From Bacteroides fragilis (GTDB taxonomy: Bacteria; Bacteroidota; Bacteroidia; Bacteroidales; DTGW01), in contig CAMDBI010000009.1 in NCBI GenBank assembly GCA_945889005.1, forward strand, positions 1 through 64,000: a stretch of DNA of 64,000 bases, written 5' to 3'. Shown here piece by piece: positions 24,332-31,894 of this stretch. The position numbers were made by a program, and so were the translations under genes. Positions within the stretch are counted from its first letter, which is position 1, and every line of letters starts with the position of its first letter. The notes under the pieces are model-generated. The model had not been told where the DNA came from and made no database searches. It saw nothing but the letters and a program-made list of their open reading frames with translations.

Positions 24332-25906
24332 TTAGAGAAGGCTTAATGTTAATAATGCTGATTCGTCATAAAAGCCTTTTCCAAACTCATCAATAAATTT
24401 ACCATCTTCACGGTAATTCATTTTCCACTGTTCTTCTTTATCAAAATATAATACACAGAAAGGATTCTCATTAGGTTTTACTTCAAACTCATTCTCTTTA
24501 ACTAACAATTGGGTTTTCCTTATTAGATATTCTGAATGAGTTTCGACAATTAATTTTATGTCATTTTTACTTACTTCAAAAAACAATTCAGCAAGCTTAC
24601 TTTGTAATGCAGGATGCAGATTTAATTCAGGTTCTTCAATTAATACCAATGGCTTGATTGAATTTATTTTGCTTTTATGGATAATACAAGCAAGTCGCAG
24701 AATCAACAACATTGCTTGAATAGAACCCATTCCCTTATCAGCAAGAGGTAATTTATTGCCACCTAATTCGATTTCAACCTGATATGCTTCACCTGCGCAT
24801 AGTCCAATATTTATTTTTTCGCCAATTTCAAAATATTCACTACCCATCCATTTTTTTACAAAAAGGAAAGCTTCGCTTGCAGGCATTTTATCAATACCTA
24901 ATTGATAATAATCGTGAATTGACTGTGCAAGTGCATTGTTTTTATCTCTAATAGAAAATAGTGCGGATTGCTTTGCCGGATTGGCTCCCAAGTAAATAAA
25001 TGTCTGTTCCTGGGTTTTTTGAATAAATTCTTTAATTGAATCCTCAATTTTTAATCTTTCCTGATAAAAGGAACGGTAATTAATTTTTTCCGGTTCTTCA
25101 TATTCGCCTGAATCACTTCTGCTTTCAAAGTATTTGTTAATTGCATCAATTTGAAATGAGTCAAAAATTTCTTTCAACGTTTTTTCTTTACCGTATTCGT
25201 AGGAAACTGAGAAATTGTCTACTTTACCATATTCTTCTATTGGTTCCTTAACTATTGAGTTATCTTCTTCACTATCGATATTGGAATCTATATCATTAAA
25301 GCCATGAGCAAGCATATTCCTTCTGCTCCTCAATAAATTTAACTTATCCACTTTTTCGAGGTATTCCTTACTTGATTTCTTTAAATCACTTTTATTGAGT
25401 TCAAATTGAAGGGTTTCAATTTCATTTTCAAGGATTTGTAACTGACTGCTACTCGTTTTTTCCTCTTTTGATGTAAAATCCTCGCTAACAGTTATTGATG
25501 AAATTTGAGGCTCAATTTTTATCGAGATATTTTCACTTTGATTCTTAATTAAAAATTGATGCACATCAGCGCAGGTTTTATCTGGTGTACCCGAAATGGA
25601 TATTTCTATCAGATAGTTGTCAATCTGATAATTAAACCAGATAAAATCTTCCTTTCTTTTTAATGCAGTGTTATTAAGTGCTCTGCTATATGTAACTATA
25701 TTGGCATCTTCCAAAACATTATTGCCAAAATGAAATTCTTTCAGGTTACCTGATTTTAAGTAATCGGATATAAGGAGTAATGCTTTTACCAATGTGGATT
25801 TACCAGAATTATTTCTTCCAACCAAAAAGGTAATATCTTTATATTCTAAAGGTTTGAAATCTACAAACCGTCTGAAATTTTTAAAACCAATTTTATTCAT
25901 ATACAA
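24332..25906 (-). CDS. AAA15/DUF3696-type ABC-like ATPase
   Basis: An SMC/RecF-like ATPase of 524 residues. It has Walker A GRNNSGKST at 30-38, an inserted coiled coil around 150-215, Walker B IEEPELNLHP at 423-432 and the H-loop ETHSE near 455. The C-terminal GFYDESALLTLSLL is typical of DUF3696 ATPases. No TOPRIM domain follows, so it is not a complete OLD nuclease. Such ATPases act as sensors in defence systems, with the neighbouring gene as effector. It follows the WYL regulator by 21 bp and precedes the 323-aa gene by 2 bp. The start could also be the Met two codons downstream. Confidence 0.85.
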   Translation of the reverse strand: MYMNKIGFKNFRRFVDFKPLEYKDITFLVGRNNSGKSTLVKALLLISDYLKSGNLKEFHFGNNVLEDANIVTYSRALNNTALKRKEDFIWFNYQIDNYLIEISISGTPDKTCADVHQFLIKNQSENISIKIEPQISSITVSEDFTSKEEKTSSSQLQILENEIETLQFELNKSDLKKSSKEYLEKVDKLNLLRSRRNMLAHGFNDIDSNIDSEEDNSIVKEPIEEYGKVDNFSVSYEYGKEKTLKEIFDSFQIDAINKYFESRSDSGEYEEPEKINYRSFYQERLKIEDSIKEFIQKTQEQTFIYLGANPAKQSALFSIRDKNNALAQSIHDYYQLGIDKMPASEAFLFVKKWMGSEYFEIGEKINIGLCAGEAYQVEIELGGNKLPLADKGMGSIQAMLLILRLACIIHKSKINSIKPLVLIEEPELNLHPALQSKLAELFFEVSKNDIKLIVETHSEYLIRKTQLLVKENEFEVKPNENPFCVLYFDKEEQWKMNYREDGKFIDEFGKGFYDESALLTLSLL

Positions 25907-25927
25907 AGCTTGTATTTAATAATGCAT

Positions 25928-26953
25928 TCAAACTGCATTCTTGTTTTTATAATTATTTCCAATTGCATCAGCTCTTTCAGACATTCTATTTCTTAATGAT
26001 ACCGGAGACAAAACTTCAATACCTTCACCAAGGGAAAGAAGCAAAGATTCAAGCTCATAATTTGGAATGAGACTCAAAGTAATTGTCGTAAAATCGGTTT
26101 GTTTTTCTTTAATTTTTTGAGAACCGTGAAGCGGTTTGGTCTGAATATATGGAAAAAGCTGATTACTAACTTTTAATACAATAAGCTGAGTTGGTTCATT
26201 ATTTTGAACACTAACACCAATAACATCATCGAAATACTCTTCAAAATCAATGGAATCGTTTATAAGATACTTCTCTTTGCTTTCAACTATTGAAACAATT
26301 CTATCTAATGCAAGATTAATAATTAGTTTATTCTTGTCATTTTTACCGAAGATATACCAACGATTGTTGTATTGTTTAAGAAAATAAGGATGTAAAACAA
26401 TTGTATAGGGTACATCTTGCTTGAAACTTCTATATTCAATATCGAGTGTCTTCTGATATAAAATAGCATTATACAAAGGAGTTATATAGTCTAAGCCTTT
26501 AAGATAGTCGTTTTGCTCAAATTGAATTATTTGATACTTGGTATGTGACAAACCTAAACCTGAATCAAGCCGGGCAGTGATTTCACTAACCCATTCAAAT
26601 TGTGGCATCCCTTTGAATCTTGAAAGTGTTAAGAGAGCTTCCTTTAGCTGCCTTTCTTCGCTTTCGTTAAGTGGTTGATTATTTATGGAAAAGGTCAAAT
26701 CAGAATATCTGTAAAATACTTTATGACCATCACGGTTATGCTCCAAAGGAATGTTCCAACCTTGCGGGCTTTCCATAAACCTAATATCATCAAAAACCTG
26801 TCGTTTTTTTATGCCTTCATTAATGCCAGTAAAATCATAAATAGCATCATTGCACGCATTAATAAGGTCATCGATATAATATTTTCGGCCTGGATTCCGA
26901 AAACACTTATCCAATGTTTGATATCTTATTATTGCATGTTTATTTGTAGCCAC
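25928..26953 (-). CDS. WYL-domain transcriptional regulator
   Basis: A 341-residue regulator. The N-terminal region (about 1-75) looks like a winged HTH. The middle carries the WYL domain, with RSFKQDVPYTIVLHPYFLKQYNNRWYIFG given by its cores LHPYFLKQYNNRWYIFG and NLALDRI near 215-235. A WCX-like C-terminal extension ends near ESLLLSLGEGIEVLSP. WYL proteins sense nucleic acids or nucleotides and repress or activate phage-defence operons (BrxR, CapW). It sits at the head of the cassette, 9 bp after the XRE gene and 21 bp before the ATPase gene, so it probably controls this operon. Confidence 0.85.
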   Translation of the reverse strand: MATNKHAIIRYQTLDKCFRNPGRKYYIDDLINACNDAIYDFTGINEGIKKRQVFDDIRFMESPQGWNIPLEHNRDGHKVFYRYSDLTFSINNQPLNESEERQLKEALLTLSRFKGMPQFEWVSEITARLDSGLGLSHTKYQIIQFEQNDYLKGLDYITPLYNAILYQKTLDIEYRSFKQDVPYTIVLHPYFLKQYNNRWYIFGKNDKNKLIINLALDRIVSIVESKEKYLINDSIDFEEYFDDVIGVSVQNNEPTQLIVLKVSNQLFPYIQTKPLHGSQKIKEKQTDFTTITLSLIPNYELESLLLSLGEGIEVLSPVSLRNRMSERADAIGNNYKNKNAV

Positions 26954-26962
26954 TGTAATTAT

Positions 26963-27247
26963 CTATTTCTTTATTAATGATGCTTCAGCCATTTTTAATG
27001 CAGACACACCTGTTTTTTCATCCTTAATGATTTCAAGGATTTTATCTGTAAGCCAAAGTGTCAATAAATCCTCTGGATTTGCTTGATAAATTTTTGCCAA
27101 TTGCAAAACATATTCCCGTTTGATACTTTTTTCGCCCCGTTCCATTTTGCTAATATAAGCAGTATCAACTTCAAGTGATGCAGCAACTTGCCTTAGTAAT
27201 AGTCCTTTTTTCTCTCGAAGTTCCCGAAGGTGTTTTCCTATTATCAT
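26963..27247 (-). CDS. XRE-family helix-turn-helix regulator heading the defence cassette
   Basis: A 94-residue protein with a classical Cro/CI HTH in residues 3-61 (LRELREKKGLLLRQVAASLEVDTAYISKMERG). The helical tail probably dimerises. It is the first gene of an 11-gene minus-strand series and lies 9 bp before the WYL gene. An inverted repeat TTTTAGA-n11-TCTAAAA directly upstream (27249-27273) is a good autoregulatory operator candidate. It may act like the C-protein regulators of restriction-modification systems, which delay restriction on entry to a new host; that is inference. Confidence 0.88.
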   Translation of the reverse strand: MIIGKHLRELREKKGLLLRQVAASLEVDTAYISKMERGEKSIKREYVLQLAKIYQANPEDLLTLWLTDKILEIIKDEKTGVSALKMAEASLIKK

Positions 27248-27248
27248 C

Positions 27249-27273
27249 TTTTAGATATTTGACTTGTCTAAAA
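27249..27273 (-). promoter_or_regulatory. Inverted repeat upstream of the XRE gene (candidate operator)
   Basis: TTTTAGA (27249-27255) and TCTAAAA (27267-27273) are perfect inverted copies separated by 11 bp, immediately before the start codon. The arm centres are 18 bp apart, compatible with an HTH dimer. Confidence 0.55.
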
Positions 27274-27352
27274 TAGGCAAATAAGAGAGAATAAAAGAAG
27301 GAAAATAAAGAAAGTTATAGAATAGTTTTCAACAAGGATTTTGAGGATTTTG

Positions 27353-27401
27353 AGGAAACTGGGGAATTGTTCCTAACAATCCCCCAAATACTTAGTTTCC
27401 T
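27353..27401. repeat. Hairpin over the 3' end of the DUF3987 gene, beside a tandem GGATTTTGA repeat
   Basis: AGGAAACT (27353-27360) pairs with AGTTTCCT (27394-27401), with further pairing inside (TTGTT with AACAA). It covers the last codons and TAG stop of the DUF3987 gene. There is no T-run on the minus strand, so terminator function is uncertain. GGATTTTGAGGATTTTGAGG lies next to it. Confidence 0.4.
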
Positions 27402-29124
27402 TAGTAGGTGTTTTTATGTAAAAATCTTGTTTATCACGATGGATTAAGCCTTTCTTTAAATATTTAGAAATGTAGTTTTGGGCTGTTTTATCAGGTATTT
27501 CAAGACTTTCAGCCACTTCAACATAATCTTTACGGGTAAATGTATCATTAAGCGAATTGTAAAAACGCTCCTCACGGTTTTCTCTTTTAACCACCGGAGC
27601 CGATTGTGGAAGTTCAGAGAATACTTTTTTGGCATGAAGCATAAGTACCTCGGTAATTGCAATTGCATTTTGAAAATCACGTTCTTCGCATATGATTTGC
27701 CTTGATAAATCGCCAGTTTCGAGCACACGAAGAACCGAAAAAATTAATGCCATGCGAAAGGTGATAAGCCCTAAACGGCGAACGGTTGCTGTATATTCAG
27801 AGCCTAAAAGCGTGTCGTACATGGTTTGCCAACGGGCAAAGATGTTGTTGAACTGGCTTTTTTGACTGGCAGAGAGTGTAAACTCGATGGCAATGGATGA
27901 ATTTAATTCTTTGAAAAGCTGATAATAATCCTCGCCATATTTTGCGAAAAAGGCATCAAAACCATTTTCAACCTTGCGTTCAAAAACATCTTTCCAATCG
28001 TTGGTAATTTGCAGATAATAGAACATGAACCTACTAAATAAACCATTCTCGGCGTCGGGAATAAGGTTTTGAACTTGTTTTGGAGTACCCGAAAGAACTG
28101 TTGACAAACAGGGAAATTCGAGGTCGACAAACTCACGGTCGGTTTTACGATAATAACGAATTGTTTCGTGATGAAAGGCTTTTCGGAAAGCATCGGAATA
28201 ATTACCGTAGTCGCTTTTGAAAGTGTATGCCATTGTATCTCCTTCGGTCTCGAACATTAAACCACGCCCGTTATTATCGTGTAACAATTGCAATACACCT
28301 GCTGCGCTATTGTTGGCAGGGATAAAAAGCATTTTTTCGGGTGGTCGTTGTGGTTTTTCTGCGGCGGGGTTTTTCTTACGAATGTTTAAATATTCGTTGT
28401 ATTCACGTTCGTATTCAGCTTTTAAGACTAAACTTTCTTCTCTCATTTGCTTTTGAATTGGAGCAACCAAATGAGCACAGTGTGTTAATATGCCTTTCCC
28501 TGCTGAAGCTTGTGCGGTAATGAAAAGATAGAGGTTAGAAAACACTTTACGATTATGGTAATAACCATAAACATTAGGCATACTGCTACTAAGTGTAACG
28601 ATTGAACCTAAAAGAAGTAAATCTTTTTCATCGGGTGAAGTTGAGATATTGCACAAGTCCTGTAAGAACAATGGGAGGTTGTCGTAAACGGTTATAGGAA
28701 AATAAGGAAGGCGTTCTTCTTCTGTTCTCTTTGGTGGTTTTACGGCAATATTTACCCCTGCCGTTTTAGCCATGTGGAAGAAAGTTTTAAGGGTTACACC
28801 AGTGCCACGGGCTTTAAGGCATTTATCGAATTGTTTATCGCATTCACCAGCAGAATAATCGGAATAAAAACGGCTAATACGATGAAAATACTCCCTGCCA
28901 GCCTCTCCAAATTCGGTTGCAAAAGCAAAGCCAATATCACGCCAATCGCTGTAAGCGTTGGCAATATCCAATTGTTTTGCTTCGATACGAGAAATTATTT
29001 CTTCAACTTCGGATTGTTGAAATGTTTTGTTGCTTTGTGTCTCAGTAGATTCAAAATTAAGGGCAGTATTCTCAGTGTTGTTATCTTGAAGCCACTCTTG
29101 CGGATTAAATTCTTTCTTGCTCAT
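27373..29124 (-). CDS. PriCT-2/DUF3987 domain protein (replication primase-helicase module)
   Basis: A 583-residue protein. Residues about 45-110 fit a PriCT-2 helical domain (IANAYSDWRDIGFAFATEFGEAGREYF). From about 130 the DUF3987 domain follows, a degenerate helicase-like fold with ITAQASAGKGILTH near 210 as a Walker A-like loop and FETEGDTMAY near 290. The last 60 residues look like a winged helix (TFTRKDYVEVAESLEIPDKTAQNYISKYLKKG). Such proteins follow VirE/BT4734-like proteins in NBU-type elements and probably support replication of the excised element. Its ATG overlaps the previous stop (TAATG at 29122-29126). After it come 125 bp and then the defence cassette. Confidence 0.85.
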   Translation of the reverse strand: MSKKEFNPQEWLQDNNTENTALNFESTETQSNKTFQQSEVEEIISRIEAKQLDIANAYSDWRDIGFAFATEFGEAGREYFHRISRFYSDYSAGECDKQFDKCLKARGTGVTLKTFFHMAKTAGVNIAVKPPKRTEEERLPYFPITVYDNLPLFLQDLCNISTSPDEKDLLLLGSIVTLSSSMPNVYGYYHNRKVFSNLYLFITAQASAGKGILTHCAHLVAPIQKQMREESLVLKAEYEREYNEYLNIRKKNPAAEKPQRPPEKMLFIPANNSAAGVLQLLHDNNGRGLMFETEGDTMAYTFKSDYGNYSDAFRKAFHHETIRYYRKTDREFVDLEFPCLSTVLSGTPKQVQNLIPDAENGLFSRFMFYYLQITNDWKDVFERKVENGFDAFFAKYGEDYYQLFKELNSSIAIEFTLSASQKSQFNNIFARWQTMYDTLLGSEYTATVRRLGLITFRMALIFSVLRVLETGDLSRQIICEERDFQNAIAITEVLMLHAKKVFSELPQSAPVVKRENREERFYNSLNDTFTRKDYVEVAESLEIPDKTAQNYISKYLKKGLIHRDKQDFYIKTPTKETKYLGDC

Positions 29125-30050
29125 TATTGTAAATATTTTGGATTGATATACACGTTATTGTCGTATGGAAGGAAACAAGCCCTTGAGATGTCTTTACCGG
29201 ATTTGTCAACTTCTAATTGATAGGTTTTCTTTAAATATTCTGCAATTGCATTAAAAAGAAGCTGGTGCGAACCTTTTGTCAAGTCGATTGGAATAATCCA
29301 TTTAAGGCCATCGCCCGAAGGGGAAACGAATAATAATTCGGTGTCGAAATACTCATCGTTAAGAAGTTGCTTTTTAAGATTTTCAACTTCGGGTATATGG
29401 TCAAAATCTATGGTGATTAAACCAGAGTGTTTTAAAAGATTGGTGTCGCTCCGCTTGCTGAATATTCCTGAAAACGTTACATAGTCGAAGTTTTCGGCTT
29501 TAAATTGACGTGCCTGTACTTTATCTACAATCTGATGAAAAGCAAGCGTATTGCCTTTGTATGTATCACTTTTAATGAGGTTATACATATCGAGCAAACT
29601 TGTTTCTTTGGCAGGGGTGATGTTCTTTACAGGACGTTTGTAAAAGCTGAATTTTGGAATCGTTACTTTCGGCTTTTTTACTTCTGGTATTAGAGGAACA
29701 TCGTTTTGAGCGTAAGCGTAAAAACCTTTCTTTTTCGCAATGCCTAAATTCAGTTCTTCGTCAATCTTTTTAAGTAATTCTTTACCATTGAGTTTAAAAT
29801 GCAATTCAGCAAAATCGAACGGATTCCCTTTAAATTCAGCGTTTGCAGCATCTTCGTAATAAAATACCCAATCCCGATTTTCTAAGAGTAATGTTTCAGA
29901 ACCATCGGTAAATGGATTGCGTGCAGGTTTACATTTCTTGCCTGATAAATGAATTACTGTTTCATCAGGGTAATGTGACCGCAAAACATGAGCGTAAATA
30001 TTGAGCCCGTAATGGGTTTTATCCAATATTGCTTTTTCGTTAATTTCCAT
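29124..30050 (-). CDS. BT4734/VirE N-terminal domain protein, element replication module
   Basis: A 308-residue protein with the BT4734-like/VirE_N pattern: VTFSGIFSKRSDTNLLKHSGLITIDFDHI near the middle (key DFDHI acidic motif), VSPSGDGLKWIIPID and DKSGKDISRACFLPYDNNVYINP near the end. These are features of the archaeo-eukaryotic-primase-like/RepB-like group used by Bacteroidota mobile elements. I chose ATG 30050, giving MEINEKAILDKTHYG. The frame is open upstream but that stretch overlaps the HTH gene at 30040-30339. It overlaps that gene by 11 bp, and the DUF3987 start by 1 bp, so it is translationally coupled on both sides. Probably initiates replication together with DUF3987. Confidence 0.8.
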   Translation of the reverse strand: MEINEKAILDKTHYGLNIYAHVLRSHYPDETVIHLSGKKCKPARNPFTDGSETLLLENRDWVFYYEDAANAEFKGNPFDFAELHFKLNGKELLKKIDEELNLGIAKKKGFYAYAQNDVPLIPEVKKPKVTIPKFSFYKRPVKNITPAKETSLLDMYNLIKSDTYKGNTLAFHQIVDKVQARQFKAENFDYVTFSGIFSKRSDTNLLKHSGLITIDFDHIPEVENLKKQLLNDEYFDTELLFVSPSGDGLKWIIPIDLTKGSHQLLFNAIAEYLKKTYQLEVDKSGKDISRACFLPYDNNVYINPKYLQ

Positions 30051-30339
30051 ACCTGTCAAGCCCTTTAAGTTTACCAGAATAATTGCTTTCGAGTAATGCT
30101 TCCAGGTCGGAAACCTTGTAATAGAATTTGCCACTAATACGGGAAAATGGCAAAGTGCCATTATCCCGTAATGTTTGGAGTGTTCGCTGGCTGATATTGA
30201 GGGCAAGCATCACATCCTGCCCATCAATCCAGAGTTCTTTAAACTTTTCTGCCCGTGTTTGCTTCATGGTCTGCAAACATACCTTTACCTCTTTAATGTC
30301 GTTGGCTAAGGCAAGCAATGATTGAATTACTTCGTTCAT
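30040..30339 (-). CDS. Helix-turn-helix (HTH_17/excisionase-like) protein
   Basis: A 99-residue protein with an HTH in residues 38-85 (DGQDVMLALNISQRTLQTLRDNGTLPFSRISGKFYYKVSDLEALL, cores DVMLALNISQRTLQTLRDNG and KFYYKVSDLEALL). This is the MerR-like fold of excisionases and small element regulators. It overlaps the upstream HTH gene by 4 bp (ATGA at 30336-30339) and the downstream VirE-like gene by 11 bp. In Bacteroidota elements such pairs regulate excision or replication. Which of the two, if either, is the true directionality factor cannot be told from sequence. Confidence 0.8.
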   Translation of the reverse strand: MNEVIQSLLALANDIKEVKVCLQTMKQTRAEKFKELWIDGQDVMLALNISQRTLQTLRDNGTLPFSRISGKFYYKVSDLEALLESNYSGKLKGLDRYGN

Positions 30340-30638
30340 AGCCTAACCCTCCCTTTTTTCATTAAATACTCGTTGGCTTGTTCCTCCAATTCGCCTGTGG
30401 AAACTTGCTTGTTACTTAGAAGCCAAGTATCAAGCTCTTTACGGTTGAAATAGAGTTTTTTGCCATTAGGCTTGTAAGCCGGAATGGCACCGGAACTGGT
30501 TAATTTATAGAGGTGTGAATGCGATACCTCTAAATAGACCGCTGCTTCGGTAAAGTTTAATACTTCTTTTTTAAGTAAACTTTGCTCAATAAGCATTCTT
30601 TCAATGCATTCGAGTTTTTCAAAAATCTTCTCGTCCAT
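30336..30638 (-). CDS. Helix-turn-helix (HTH_17) protein, first gene of the replication operon
   Basis: A 100-residue HTH_17 protein. NFTEAAVYLEVSHSHLYKLTSSGAIPAYKPNGKKLYFNRKELDTWL (cores FTEAAVYLEVSHSHLYKLTS and KKLYFNRKELDTWL) is the excisionase-like winged HTH in residues 28-76. The N-terminal 25 residues are helical. It leads the HTH-HTH-VirE-DUF3987 operon. A promoter -7 box (30707-30714) and a perfect 14-bp palindrome (30668-30681) lie just upstream. It is likely an excision or copy-control regulator, possibly acting at that palindrome. Confidence 0.82.
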   Translation of the reverse strand: MDEKIFEKLECIERMLIEQSLLKKEVLNFTEAAVYLEVSHSHLYKLTSSGAIPAYKPNGKKLYFNRKELDTWLLSNKQVSTGELEEQANEYLMKKGRVRL

Positions 30639-30667
30639 CTTTTAACGATTAAGAATTAATAAATGGA

Positions 30668-30681
30668 CTTCTGGCCAGAAG
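30668..30681. promoter_or_regulatory. Perfect palindrome CTTCTGGCCAGAAG upstream of the HTH operon
   Basis: A 14-bp perfect palindrome, 30 bp before the start codon at 30638 and downstream of the predicted -7 box. It therefore lies near or just after the transcription start. A repressor site here would block the replication operon. Confidence 0.6.
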
Positions 30682-30706
30682 ACATCAAGACGTTTGCTTG
30701 ACGATA

Positions 30707-30714
30707 CAAACATA
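30707..30714 (-). promoter_or_regulatory. Promoter -7 box of the HTH/replication operon
   Basis: TATGTTTG on the minus strand matches TAnnTTTG exactly. No clear -33 TTG was seen at the usual distance, so activation by a regulator is possible. Confidence 0.5.
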
Positions 30715-30742
30715 CATTGAGAAAATGCCCTGTTTTAAAGGT

Positions 30743-30780
30743 TTGTAGAGTGCGTAGAGTAGAGCGTAGAGCGTAGAGTG
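30743..30780 (+). repeat. Clustered GCGTAGAG direct repeats
   Basis: Four to five copies of GTAGAG/GCGTAGAG in tandem, with two more variants at 30849-30863 across the terminator. This iteron-like cluster lies between the 341-aa gene and the HTH operon promoter and might bind an element replication or regulatory protein. Confidence 0.5.
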
Positions 30781-30799
30781 ATGAAAAAAGGAAAAAAAA

Positions 30800-30825
30800 A
30801 CCGATACAAAGGATAATGTATCGGT
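30800..30825 (-). terminator. Intrinsic terminator after the 341-aa gene
   Basis: ACCGATACA and TGTATCGGT form a 9-bp perfect stem with an 8-nt loop. On the minus strand it is followed directly by nine T residues. It ends the HTH-integrase-341-aa transcript. Confidence 0.85.
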
Positions 30826-30868
30826 AAAAAAGAATAAAATATTTTGAGAGCGTAAAGCGTAGAGTTGA

Positions 30869-31894
30869 TTAATTGAGGAGCGAAGCGACCTTTTTAATCA
30901 TTTCGGCATTTTGCTTTGGTATTTTTTGGGATTTAAGTTGTGTAGGTTCAAAAGAAGTGCCATCAGGTTTGATAAAACAATTACAAGTTACCTGCCAATG
31001 ATATGGCTTAATGCTTTCGATTGTTTGAAATTCGTTATGGATTAAGATAATGAAATAATAGAGGTCGCTAATGTTACCAGTCCAGACAATGGGTTTAAAG
31101 TTCTCATCGTCGGTAAAGATTTTTTTCAATTCGTAGATGCTGGTTTTGCTATCTACTAAATTGTTGTGTTTGAGAGAATCGAGTAAGTCTTTTAAAGAAT
31201 CTGCTTTTTTGTTTATATGCTTGTATTTGAATGTATTAGGTTTTGATTTTTTGGACTTATCAGCTATTGGAGTTTTGACCACTTCTTTAACATGCTGAAT
31301 ATCAGATATATGTGTAATTGATTTAAGGAAAGTGTTTTCGGGAATAGATTCAGAAAGGAATTGAAGGTATAAATCTTCAATTTCCATGATGTTATCGGTA
31401 ATTTGTTCTTTAAATGCTTCCTGAATTTCGATGTAAACCTTAACGAGAGCGACTTTTAACAATTGTATGATATATGTTTCGGTTTTATGGTCTGCATCAA
31501 TGCTTGGATTAACCTTATTGGGATTGATATATAAAAGGTCGTAATCGTTGGCTTTTATGAGTTTTGCAATATCCTTAAAAAGCGTTGGGAGCTTCTTTTT
31601 CAGTATTTGCCCAAGACGATATTTAATTACCCTTGAATCATCACCGGAACCAATATAAGCGATGCATGTATTACAGTAATTGTTTGCTTCATTAACTATT
31701 AACTTATTGAAATAGCGAGTTCTCGCATTGAAAAAGCGATAAAAGACAATTTCAAATAGTGGCTGAAATTGGGGTTCAGAATTTGCAATATCATTTATAA
31801 TAGGTGCAAACTTCTCATCCACCTTGTTATCATCAAGCCAAGGGCGTAAATCGCCCCTGATTATATCTTCAAATATTAAGGGTTGGTTGCTCAT
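30869..31894 (-). CDS. Hypothetical protein coupled to the integrase
   Basis: A 341-residue, mostly helical soluble protein. I do not recognise a characterised domain, though similar genes sit beside integrases in Bacteroidota elements (possibly DUF6617-type, unverified). The N-terminal half is rich in aromatic and charged helices. The middle (about 215-240) is Lys/Ser-rich and probably a linker. The C-terminal third (LKDLLDSLKHNNLVDSKTSIYELKKIF, then IVWTGNISDLYYFIILIHNEF) may be a small domain seen in element-borne proteins. Its start overlaps the integrase stop by 4 bp (ATGA at 31891-31894) and a strong terminator follows. The coupling suggests a role in integration or excision. Confidence 0.6.
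   Translation of the reverse strand: MSNQPLIFEDIIRGDLRPWLDDNKVDEKFAPIINDIANSEPQFQPLFEIVFYRFFNARTRYFNKLIVNEANNYCNTCIAYIGSGDDSRVIKYRLGQILKKKLPTLFKDIAKLIKANDYDLLYINPNKVNPSIDADHKTETYIIQLLKVALVKVYIEIQEAFKEQITDNIMEIEDLYLQFLSESIPENTFLKSITHISDIQHVKEVVKTPIADKSKKSKPNTFKYKHINKKADSLKDLLDSLKHNNLVDSKTSIYELKKIFTDDENFKPIVWTGNISDLYYFIILIHNEFQTIESIKPYHWQVTCNCFIKPDGTSFEPTQLKSQKIPKQNAEMIKKVASLLN

Noticed and set aside
24332-25906. OLD-family nuclease or Gabija GajA
   Set aside because: The ATPase domain is complete but no TOPRIM motifs follow, and the adjacent gene is not a UvrD-like helicase.
10198-27247. BREX, DISARM or MADS system
   Set aside because: No PglZ, BrxC, BrxA/B, DrmA/B or kinase genes were found; the methylase is a normal HsdM with HsdS and HsdR.
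30800-30825. Third copy of the att repeat because it contains CCGATACA
   Set aside because: The match is only 8 bp and it is part of a hairpin with T-run; it is a terminator.
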